Made by a program: the position numbers and the translations under genes. Source: an uncultured Alphaproteobacteria bacterium (lineage in GTDB: Bacteria > Pseudomonadota > Alphaproteobacteria > Rs-D84). From it: a stretch of 19,480 nt of DNA. Below are positions 1 to 6,906 of this stretch, one piece after another (within the stretch, counting starts at the first letter, position 1; every line of letters begins with the position of its first letter). The stretch lies in the NCBI GenBank assembly GCA_947589625.1, contig CANQCM010000006.1, positions 1 to 19,480 on the forward strand, written 5' to 3'. Under the pieces are notes generated by a model, which was given only the letters and a program-made list of their open reading frames with translations, was not told the DNA's origin and ran no database searches.

Positions 1-2
1 TG

Positions 3-137
3 CAAGGTCAAGGTGTTGCGGCATCGCGATTTGAAATTGTTGGCATGGGGCCATTGAGTCCAATTGCTGATAATTCAACCGATTTGGGGCGCCAGCAAAA
101 TCGTCGTGTTGAAATAAAAATTATTCCAAACAAATAA
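3..137 (+). CDS. OmpA/MotB-domain protein, C-terminal end only (partial)
   Basis: The reading frame is open from the left edge and ends at TAA 135-137, giving 44 residues. They carry the end of an OmpA-like peptidoglycan-binding domain: a PIADN stretch followed by GRQQNRRVEI, which matches the conserved GR..NRRVEI signature. In the family, the Asp and Arg of these segments hold the diaminopimelate of peptidoglycan. The protein would therefore be periplasmic and tether the outer membrane or a complex to the cell wall. The rest lies outside the window, so Pal, an OmpA barrel and another OmpA-domain lipoprotein cannot be told apart. It converges on rlmN and shares its terminator. Confidence 0.75.
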   Translation, partial: QGQGVAASRFEIVGMGPLSPIADNSTDLGRQQNRRVEIKIIPNK

Positions 138-140
138 AAT

Positions 141-169
141 AAAACACTGGCATTTGCCAGTGTTTTTTT
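141..169. terminator. Bidirectional intrinsic terminator between the OmpA-domain gene and rlmN
   Basis: A perfect 11-bp stem (141-151 with 156-166) encloses the loop ATTT. On the plus strand a run of seven T (163-169) follows, and on the minus strand a run of A/T. It can end transcription from both sides. The rlmN stop codon (complement of 168-170) sits in the T-tract. Confidence 0.9.
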
Positions 170-1274
170 AGGCTTTATTTTTTGCGCTTTTTAATCTTAA
201 TTGCCCACACGCAGAACCAATATCATTTCCGCGTTCGCGCCGTATACGTGTGTGAATGCCGTGGGATATCAATCTGTCTTGGAAACGATGTACCGCGTTG
301 CCAGACGGCGCGGCGAAATTTCTTTCATCAACTGTGTTCCATGGAATTAAATTTACCATGCAATTTTTTCCGTTTAATAATTTCGCCAATAAATCCGCAT
401 GTTCTGTGGTGCAATTTACCAATTCTATGTCGCCTGATGCGTTGCGGCGCGCCAACAAGATATATTCTATCATCAATTGGCGATTATGCAGACTGGAAAA
501 TTCAAACGCCGTATCAAGGACACTTTGCAATTTATATTTGTTGTTTATTGGCATAATTTGGCTGCGTAATTCATCGGTTGGTGCATGCAGTGATATTGCC
601 AAATTTATTGGTCGCGCCCATTTTATCAGTTCGCGTATGCCGTCAACAATTCCGCACGTAGACAGTGTTATACGGCGCCACCCAATGCCCAAATCGCGAT
701 TCGCGCGTTCTATAAACCCGATTACATTTTCAGTGTTCTGTAATGGTTCGCCAGTACCCATTATGACAATGTGCGACACATCGCCATTGTTTGCGTCGCC
801 GTTTGGGCGCACTGATTGTGTATCTGTGCGGTCGCGGCGCAGTTCCCATTGCGCAATTAAAACCTGGGCAAATATTTCATTTGTTGTTAAATTTCGGCGC
901 AATCCCAACAATGTACTGGCGCAGAATTTACAGCCCATGGCGCAACCAGCTTGCGAACTTACGCAGACACTGTTGCCATAACTGGTGCGCATTAAAACGC
1001 ATTCTATTTGTTCGCCATCATACAATTCCATTAAAAATTTAGTTGTCTGGTCATCAGACGATTCTAGTTTCTTGACCACGCGCAACGGCAATGTTTGTGC
1101 GATTTTATCTAAATCATTTCGTAATTTTTCAGGCAGATTTTTCATTACAGAAAAATCAGGCGCACCACGATTTAACCATTCGCGAATTTGTTTTGCGCGG
1201 AACTTTGGTTGCCCCATTTCGGTGATAAAATCGGACAATTCGGCGTCTGTAAAATTAAACAGTATTGGCGTCAT
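168..1274 (-). CDS. rlmN: Dual-specificity RNA methyltransferase RlmN (radical SAM)
   Basis: RlmN adds a C2 methyl group to A2503 of 23S rRNA and to A37 of some tRNAs, using a [4Fe-4S] cluster and two SAM molecules. The 368-residue product has the usual family length. Visible hallmarks are the radical-SAM cluster motif CAMGCKFC (Cys111, Cys115, Cys118), the GTGEPLQN segment, and SACGQL near the end, whose Cys356 corresponds to the methyl-carrying cysteine of the family. The start overlaps the surA-like stop as ATGA (1271-1274), so translation is probably coupled and the gene is the last of the lptG-lptD-surA-rlmN operon. In many proteobacteria pdxA follows surA; here rlmN takes that place. 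Confidence 0.96.
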   Translation of the reverse strand: MTPILFNFTDAELSDFITEMGQPKFRAKQIREWLNRGAPDFSVMKNLPEKLRNDLDKIAQTLPLRVVKKLESSDDQTTKFLMELYDGEQIECVLMRTSYGNSVCVSSQAGCAMGCKFCASTLLGLRRNLTTNEIFAQVLIAQWELRRDRTDTQSVRPNGDANNGDVSHIVIMGTGEPLQNTENVIGFIERANRDLGIGWRRITLSTCGIVDGIRELIKWARPINLAISLHAPTDELRSQIMPINNKYKLQSVLDTAFEFSSLHNRQLMIEYILLARRNASGDIELVNCTTEHADLLAKLLNGKNCMVNLIPWNTVDERNFAAPSGNAVHRFQDRLISHGIHTRIRRERGNDIGSACGQLRLKSAKNKA

Positions 1275-2095
1275 AATTTGTATCTGTCATCGTTTATCAC
1301 AATCACAGCCTTGCGCCGCAATTGTTTTAGTTGTTGGTCTGCCATAAACAGCGCCTGTTTATACATTGTGTTTTGTTTGATAATTTCGTCTGTCTTGCCG
1401 TATTCGGCTGTTTTTTTCGTGTTGCATACTAATAACACAGACCCATCTTGCACCCCAGACCATGTTAGTTTCCCCAGATTTGCCACACGCGCACGAATAT
1501 CAGCCGATAATTCATATTGCAATGCGGTAAATTTCTGGGGCGCACCACCCAGTTTTTCAGCCATATCAACCGCGTCATCGCAACTTTTGGGTTTAGTCAG
1601 TTTTTTTGCCACATCTTGCGGAATATCAACAAGGCGCACAATTGTCATTTCTATTGGTAATCCATGGTCGCGCGCCAACGCATCGCGTTCTGATTTTACA
1701 TCATCATCAGACACAGTTATTGTTGGCAGAACAGTTCGCGCCACAACAATTTGCCATGCGATTTCTGCGCGCATTGCATTTATTGCCATTTCGCGTTCTG
1801 TGGTTGATAAATCAGGCAATTTCATTTTATCTACTTCGGCTTTGACGATTTTATCTTGTGGCACCGCGTCAAAGTTTTTTGCATATTCTAATTTGATATA
1901 ATCGTCAATTATGTGTTGCAACGCCACACGCCGATTGTCAGTAGACGATTTGCCTTGCAATGTCATCAATTTAACACGCGCGGTAACATCGGTGTCTGTG
2001 ATTGGGTGACCGCTGATTGTTGCAACCACAGACGCAGAATAGGCGTTTGTTGCAAATATACAAAACAATAAAACAAATAACTTTAATTTTTTCAT
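1271..2095 (-). CDS. surA: SurA-like periplasmic chaperone, with weak or degenerate parvulin domain
   Basis: The product has 274 residues and a signal peptide (basic MKKLK, hydrophobic core, likely cut after the AYSA region). The mature start, SVVATISGHPITDTDVTARVKL, resembles the SurA N-terminal chaperone domain, including the following helix with HIIDDYIKLEYAK. The family escorts unfolded outer-membrane proteins, LptD among them, to the BAM complex. E. coli SurA has about 430 residues and two parvulin PPIase domains. Here the region after about residue 135 has only a faint parvulin-like shape and no clear active-site motif, so isomerase activity is doubtful. A strong Shine-Dalgarno AGGGGG (complement of 2105-2110) lies 9 nt before the ATG. 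Position right after lptD supports the assignment; a generic SurA_N-type chaperone is the alternative. Confidence 0.75.
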   Translation of the reverse strand: MKKLKLFVLLFCIFATNAYSASVVATISGHPITDTDVTARVKLMTLQGKSSTDNRRVALQHIIDDYIKLEYAKNFDAVPQDKIVKAEVDKMKLPDLSTTEREMAINAMRAEIAWQIVVARTVLPTITVSDDDVKSERDALARDHGLPIEMTIVRLVDIPQDVAKKLTKPKSCDDAVDMAEKLGGAPQKFTALQYELSADIRARVANLGKLTWSGVQDGSVLLVCNTKKTAEYGKTDEIIKQNTMYKQALFMADQQLKQLRRKAVIVINDDRYKL

Positions 2096-2112
2096 GTTAT
2101 TTAACCCCCTGA

Positions 2113-4125
2113 TTAATATTGATGTCCGTCTACACTGATTCCAATGCGAAACTGGAAAGTCGTATTTCCGACATAGTCTTCTTTGATTGCGTTATCACGC
2201 CGATATTGTAATGACATATACCAGCATGGGTGATTGTAAAATATTCCGCCTGTGTGGCGTTGAAATACACCATATGTCAGGTTATGCACCGCATTAAATC
2301 CAACAGACCACCGGTCTGTCAGTTTAATCCCAACGCCAGCTGTTATTTCATTAATGCTTTCGTCTGGGGTGAATGCGTCAATAAACTGTTGCGAGAAAAT
2401 ATGACCAATGTTCACATATGTACCGCCGTTTCCAATTTGTCCAGTGGTTTCAATATGGCGCACGGCTAAATCTTGGTGTGCCAGACGAAATCTGGACGCA
2501 ACATTAAACCATCGCCCATTGTTAAACTTTATGCGACCAACATAATCAGACACACCATCGTGAAATCCACTGTTCAGGTCTGTTGCATCTTCGTTATTAA
2601 AATCGTATGTTTGACCAATGAAAACCTCGGCCGTTTTGCCAGATGTATTAAATGCCGCCCAACGCACGCCGTAATCGGCATATCTGCCGTTTTCCCATAA
2701 ATCCATACCTGAAAAACGATTGTCTGAAAATAATGTGCTGTCCAGTAATAACGCGCCCGCAGAATCATTATTTGCGGCATATTCGTCATCTTGTATGTGG
2801 CGCATAACGGTCAGACGTGCGCGCGGTTCAACAATCTGTGTCCAATTTCCAGACGGTCTGAATAACGGCAGCGACCATTCCAGATAACCACTGGGCAAGA
2901 AACGATTTTTTACCCCTGAAAATTCCGATCCATCAATCATTTTAGTGTTGGTAAAATTATATAAATCATATCGGGTAGATAAACTGGCAGTTATGCGATT
3001 TCCGCCCCAAATTGTCCACGGTGATACAATCTGGACATCACCAATTAAACGTTGATATGAATTGTTATTGCCAGATATCCCCAGTACATCGCCATCAAAT
3101 TTTAGAAATGTTTCTGAAAACAGTGGCGCGGTTTGATATATTGCGCGAATGTTTGGCAAAATATTACCAGACACAGTTGTATATCGGTCAGAATAACGCA
3201 ATTCTTGGAATATATGGGTGTCTGCAACGACATAGCCTGATTGACCGAATAATTCAACCTTGGCGCCCGAATCCAAATATGGCTGGTCGTCATAAAATCC
3301 ATACTTTTGCAGGAATGTTTTATCAGACGCGCGTTCCAAATAAACACTGGCGCGGGCATATTCACCCAGTTCCATAATATCATTGTTAAATACATACCAG
3401 CGCATTTCCCCTTCTTTGTTTTTTGTGTATGCGCCACGGGTGCGAAATTCAGAATGAGGCAGGTTTAACCGATGTTCTGCCTGAATCATCGGGTTTTCTT
3501 GGGTTAAAATAGAACCAGTCAGTGTTAAATCATGCGTGTCTGAAAAAGCAATATAAAACGGAATATTTATCTGGGTACCCATTTTATTGGTTGAACCCAT
3601 GTCAGGCGTCAGAAAACCAGATTTATGCTTGGCAGATGGATCTGGCATTTCAAAATATGGTACCCACAACACAGGCAAATTTATAACCCACAACACAGGA
3701 TTAAAAAATTTAATCATGCGCGTGTCCATGTTGTGCTTGATTGTTGTGGCGTGAATTTGCCATGCGTCGCCATAATCGTCGCAATCTTCACATGCAGTAA
3801 ACATTGCATTACGCGCAATTGTTAAATCGCCTTGACGCGTAACATTTTCTGATTCGATATACACATGATTGCCCAACCATAATTGCACATCGTCACCAGA
3901 TAATTCTGATGCGTTTTTAGATACAGACGATTTAGACAGTGTTAATCGTTGACCCGCCTGATTTACAATTTCTGTATTACCGCTGGTTTTAATTTCGCCA
4001 GATTTTGTGTCGTATTCAATTTTGTCTGCGGTAATGGTTTTTGGGCCATCAATATCAGGCGCAACAATACCGTATGCGTATGTTGTGCATAACAGGGCTG
4101 ATAAAAATGCGCATACTTTTTTCAT
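2113..4125 (-). CDS. lptD: LPS-assembly protein LptD
   Basis: LptD is the outer-membrane barrel that, plugged by LptE, inserts LPS into the outer leaflet. This 670-residue protein has a signal peptide (likely cleaved after YAYG, residue 19). An LptA-like OstA domain spans about residues 28-130 (PKTITADKIEYD, then SG..EI). The LptD signature follows: an ACEDC pair before W122, then NPVLWVINLPVLWVPYFEMPDP and SGFLTP. The rest is a long beta-rich barrel ending in Tyr. Mature cysteines are C112, C115 and C634, compatible with one disulfide between the periplasmic domain and the barrel, against two in E. coli. The start overlaps the lptG stop as ATGA. Length is shorter than E. coli (784) but normal for alphaproteobacteria. 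Confidence 0.96.
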   Translation of the reverse strand: MKKVCAFLSALLCTTYAYGIVAPDIDGPKTITADKIEYDTKSGEIKTSGNTEIVNQAGQRLTLSKSSVSKNASELSGDDVQLWLGNHVYIESENVTRQGDLTIARNAMFTACEDCDDYGDAWQIHATTIKHNMDTRMIKFFNPVLWVINLPVLWVPYFEMPDPSAKHKSGFLTPDMGSTNKMGTQINIPFYIAFSDTHDLTLTGSILTQENPMIQAEHRLNLPHSEFRTRGAYTKNKEGEMRWYVFNNDIMELGEYARASVYLERASDKTFLQKYGFYDDQPYLDSGAKVELFGQSGYVVADTHIFQELRYSDRYTTVSGNILPNIRAIYQTAPLFSETFLKFDGDVLGISGNNNSYQRLIGDVQIVSPWTIWGGNRITASLSTRYDLYNFTNTKMIDGSEFSGVKNRFLPSGYLEWSLPLFRPSGNWTQIVEPRARLTVMRHIQDDEYAANNDSAGALLLDSTLFSDNRFSGMDLWENGRYADYGVRWAAFNTSGKTAEVFIGQTYDFNNEDATDLNSGFHDGVSDYVGRIKFNNGRWFNVASRFRLAHQDLAVRHIETTGQIGNGGTYVNIGHIFSQQFIDAFTPDESINEITAGVGIKLTDRWSVGFNAVHNLTYGVFQRHTGGIFYNHPCWYMSLQYRRDNAIKEDYVGNTTFQFRIGISVDGHQY

Positions 4126-5180
4126 TTTCTTATTAACAAGAACACCAATATTGCACCCAGTACAATTTGCCCCAGTGCCAGAAAACCAAACCCAGTTAAA
4201 CTGGTAACCATATTAGACAATGACATAAATGCCGCCATCACCGCCGCCATGGATATAACCGCCATTACGGGCGCAAAACTGGCGCGGCGACGTAACAATG
4301 AACTGCGCAATAATATTGTGGTGCATAATAAAACCAAAATTATATTCATCAGTGGCATCAAGCATCGCGAACATAATTCTGCCAATGCTTTCTTGTGCTG
4401 TTTTTCTGTTGGCATATTCACAATAGATTTAATCAATGTCCATGTTGGTATTCGGCGCACACGGAAAGACGAATCGCCGTCTTGTTCGGTAACATTCAAA
4501 TCCATATCAAATGTATCAAATGTGCCAATTGCGGTTATGTTTCCAGACGATTGCAAAGACCCATTTGTCATAACAATTGATAATCCGCGTATGGTCGTTA
4601 CCAGTTTTCCTTGTTGGGCAAAAACACTGACCTTGGAATTAGGTTTACGCATATCAGATAACATAACTTGCGATAAATCTTGCCCTGATACTTTGTCCAC
4701 ATAAACAACCAACCCATTCGCGAGTTCTGTAAACGCAGATTCTTGCAATTTCATATGCGCCAAACCATATCGCAGATTCCATTGCATGCTGTAAAATCTG
4801 GATTGGGTTGCAGGCACAATCCACAAATTTAACACAAAATGCGCCAATGTCAGCAGTACTGCCAACGCAATTGCAGGACGCGCCAATTGACGCGGCGATA
4901 ATGTTGATGCCGCCATAACAGTTATTTCGTTTGCTGCAATCAATTTGTTATAAACAAACATCGCTGCAATAAACGCAACAAATGGTATGATAATTGACAC
5001 AATGAATGGAATCATCAGCATGGTCAGCCCCAGAAAACTGCGCACTGCGATGCCGTAATTCAGTAAAAATTTCATCATAGACATAATTTGTGTCATCCAT
5101 GCCAGCCCTGTCAGAACCAGCATCAGCATCACAAATATCAATACCAGTTGTTTTGAAAAATATTTACTAATAATTCTCAT
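4122..5180 (-). CDS. lptG: LPS export ABC transporter permease LptG (LptF/LptG family)
   Basis: LptG is one of two inner-membrane permease subunits that, with the LptB ATPase, extract LPS and pass it to LptC. The protein is about 352 residues with MRIISKYFSKQLVLIF at the start. Membrane segments lie before and after a soluble periplasmic domain (region ending near RVRRIPTW), and a hydrophobic C-terminal bundle follows, the usual LptF/G plan. The frame stays open to an ATG at 5270, adding 30 residues, but MRIISKYF is the typical family start and a strong promoter ends 7 nt before it, so 5180 was chosen. LptG rather than LptF is inferred from its place directly before lptD. No lptF is next to it, since nusA is divergent upstream. 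Confidence 0.9.
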   Translation of the reverse strand: MRIISKYFSKQLVLIFVMLMLVLTGLAWMTQIMSMMKFLLNYGIAVRSFLGLTMLMIPFIVSIIIPFVAFIAAMFVYNKLIAANEITVMAASTLSPRQLARPAIALAVLLTLAHFVLNLWIVPATQSRFYSMQWNLRYGLAHMKLQESAFTELANGLVVYVDKVSGQDLSQVMLSDMRKPNSKVSVFAQQGKLVTTIRGLSIVMTNGSLQSSGNITAIGTFDTFDMDLNVTEQDGDSSFRVRRIPTWTLIKSIVNMPTEKQHKKALAELCSRCLMPLMNIILVLLCTTILLRSSLLRRRASFAPVMAVISMAAVMAAFMSLSNMVTSLTGFGFLALGQIVLGAILVFLLIRK

Positions 5181-5187
5181 GCTGTAA

Positions 5188-5216
5188 AGTATAAAGCCCA
5201 AAAGCAGACCCGTCAA
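5188..5216 (-). promoter_or_regulatory. Sigma-70-like promoter of the lptG-lptD-surA-rlmN operon
   Basis: Reading the minus strand, TTGACG (complement of 5211-5216), a 17-nt spacer and TATACT (complement of 5188-5193) match the housekeeping consensus closely. Only 7 nt separate the -10 box from the ATG at 5180, so the predicted transcription start is at or within a base or two of the start codon. No Shine-Dalgarno sequence fits, so the lptG message is probably leaderless. Function is inferred from sequence alone. Confidence 0.65.
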
Positions 5217-5237
5217 ATAATAAAAAGTGAAAAATCC

Positions 5238-5266
5238 TTGCATTTGTGCGATTCGGTTGTAATAAT
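5238..5266 (+). promoter_or_regulatory. Candidate promoter of nusA-infB
   Basis: TTGCAT (5238-5243) is followed after 16-17 nt by TAATAA/AATAAT (5260-5266), with a TG two bases before AATAAT resembling an extended -10. The predicted start near 5273 gives a leader of about 75 nt containing the hairpin at 5293-5320. It lies back to back with the lptG promoter; the two do not overlap. Confidence 0.45.
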
Positions 5267-5292
5267 ACATGTGTTCTTAAAAAATAAATTTT

Positions 5293-5321
5293 AAGGGCGG
5301 GGTTGAAAAACCCCGCCTTTT
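5293..5321 (+). terminator. Terminator-like hairpin in the nusA leader (possible attenuator)
   Basis: A 12-bp stem (293-304 with 309-320 of the 5000s, one G-T pair, nine G/C-rich core pairs) closes the loop GAAA and is followed by a short T run. No plus-strand gene lies upstream in this gap, so it does not end a preceding plus-strand unit visible here. It stands about 20 nt after the predicted nusA transcription start and 27 nt before the ATG, as expected of a leader attenuator or mRNA-stability hairpin. NusA itself acts on hairpin pausing and termination, which makes autoregulation plausible but unproven. Confidence 0.6.
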
Positions 5322-5347
5322 AGATAACAACACCAAGGAGAATACAT

Positions 5348-6886
5348 ATGTCTGTTGATTCTATGCCACGTCAAGATTTGTTGCTGGCGATTGATTCATT
5401 GGCGCAAGAAAAAATGATTGACCGTGAAATAGTTGCCGAAGCATTAGAAATCGCAATTGCTAAAATTGCCAAACATAAATATGGCGAAGAATTTAATATC
5501 GTTGCAAATATTGATCGCAAAAATGGTGCAATTCATGTAAAACGCGTGTTTGATGTTATCGCGTCGCCTGAATCTGTGGGTGATGATTATGATGCAAATA
5601 CTATGTTGACTGTGAATCAGGCAAAAAAATATGCACCCAATCCTCAGGTTGGTGATGTTGTTTATGACCCATTGCCAGAACCTGAATTTGGACGCATGGC
5701 ATTTCAAACTGCCAAGCAGATTATGACAACCCGTGTTCGCGATGCTGAAAAAGGTCGTCAATACGAAGAATTCAAAGACAATATTGGTGATATCGTCAGT
5801 GGCGTTGTTAAAAGAATTGAATTTGGTAATGTTTATGTTGATATTAATGGCAAAGCCGAAGGTTACATCAAAAGTAACGAACTTATCCCTGGTGAACGTT
5901 TGGCGGTGGGCGACCGTGTGCGCGCACTGATTATGGACGTTGCGCGTTCTAATACAGGCCCACAAATATTCTTGACCCGTACACACCCGTTGTTTATGGA
6001 AAAATTGTTTGTTCAAGAAGTGCCTGAAATTTACGAAGGTATTATTAAAATCAAAAGTGTTTCACGCGCACCAGGCAGTCATGCTAAAATCGCGGTTGAA
6101 ACCCAAGACCCATCTATTGACGCTGTGGGTATGACGGTTGGTATCAAGGGTACACGTATTCAACCTGTAATTAATGAATGCCATGGCGAAAAAATTGATG
6201 TTATTTTGTATTCCGAAGACCCTGCGGTGTTTATTGTTAACGCAATGCAACCTGCCAAGGTCGCAAAAATCATTGTTGATGAAGATACGCGTACTGCAAC
6301 AGTCGTTGTAACCGAAGATCAACAATCGCTGGCGATTGGTCGTCGTGGGCAAAATGTGCGTTTGGCATCACAATTGACGGGCTGGAACATTGATGTTATG
6401 AACGAACAGGCAGAACAAGAACGGCGTGCCACAGAATTCAAAGAAAAAACAGAACTGTTTATCAAGGCATTAGATGTTGATGAAATGATTGCGCACCTGT
6501 TGATTACCGAAGGTTTTCGCACCATTGAAGAAATTGCGTTTGTTGATGCCAAAGAATTAGAATCTATTGAAGGTTTCAATTCAGAATTGGCGGCAGAATT
6601 GCAAAATCGTGCCAAGGCATATCTGGACAAGGTTGAACAAGAATATCTGGCAGATGGTCATAAATTGGGTATGACTGATGATTTGTTGAATTTTACATTC
6701 ATCAAACGGCCTGTTATTATGAGTCTGGGTCAAGCAGGTATTAAAACATTGGCAGATCTGGCAGATTTGGCATCTGACGAATTGGTTGAAATTCTGGGCG
6801 AAGACACAATGTCATTGCGCTTGGCAGGTCGTGTTATTATGAAAGCGCGTGAATTGGCGTACGGGATAAATCAAGACGAAGAATAA
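5348..6886 (+). CDS. nusA: Transcription termination/antitermination factor NusA
   Basis: NusA binds RNA polymerase and nascent RNA and controls pausing, termination and antitermination. The 512-residue protein shows the full domain order: an N-terminal polymerase-binding domain (about 1-140), an S1 domain (about 147-210, IVSGVVKRIEFGNVYVDI), KH1 (about 228-300, with GSHAKIAV, VGIKGTRIQ, GEKIDV), KH2 (about 305-352, with LAIGRRGQNVRLAS), and two acidic-repeat HhH domains (about 370-430 and 445-505). A good Shine-Dalgarno AAGGAG (5335-5340) lies 7 nt before the ATG. infB follows after 20 nt. The usual upstream partner rimP is missing, and no ylxR lies between nusA and infB. Confidence 0.98.
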   Translation: MSVDSMPRQDLLLAIDSLAQEKMIDREIVAEALEIAIAKIAKHKYGEEFNIVANIDRKNGAIHVKRVFDVIASPESVGDDYDANTMLTVNQAKKYAPNPQVGDVVYDPLPEPEFGRMAFQTAKQIMTTRVRDAEKGRQYEEFKDNIGDIVSGVVKRIEFGNVYVDINGKAEGYIKSNELIPGERLAVGDRVRALIMDVARSNTGPQIFLTRTHPLFMEKLFVQEVPEIYEGIIKIKSVSRAPGSHAKIAVETQDPSIDAVGMTVGIKGTRIQPVINECHGEKIDVILYSEDPAVFIVNAMQPAKVAKIIVDEDTRTATVVVTEDQQSLAIGRRGQNVRLASQLTGWNIDVMNEQAEQERRATEFKEKTELFIKALDVDEMIAHLLITEGFRTIEEIAFVDAKELESIEGFNSELAAELQNRAKAYLDKVEQEYLADGHKLGMTDDLLNFTFIKRPVIMSLGQAGIKTLADLADLASDELVEILGEDTMSLRLAGRVIMKARELAYGINQDEE

Positions 6887-6906
6887 TTCAGAACGAAGGG
6901 TGAAAA

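Noticed and set aside
256..981. Long plus-strand open frame (241 codons) opposite rlmN
   Set aside because: It is antisense to the clear RlmN frame, shows no domain or signal and has no ribosome site. It is a shadow of codon bias.
1271..4124. Possible recoding of TGA as tryptophan in a reduced genome
   Set aside because: TGA ends both the surA-like gene and lptG exactly at ATGA overlaps, and Trp in the genes read here is TGG; the code is standard.
5181..5270. 30-residue N-terminal extension of LptG
   Set aside because: The promoter lies inside it, no ribosome site precedes it, and MRIISKYF is the normal family start.
5444..6016. Minus-strand open frame (190 codons) inside nusA
   Set aside because: The NusA protein is intact across it and the antisense translation has no family features.
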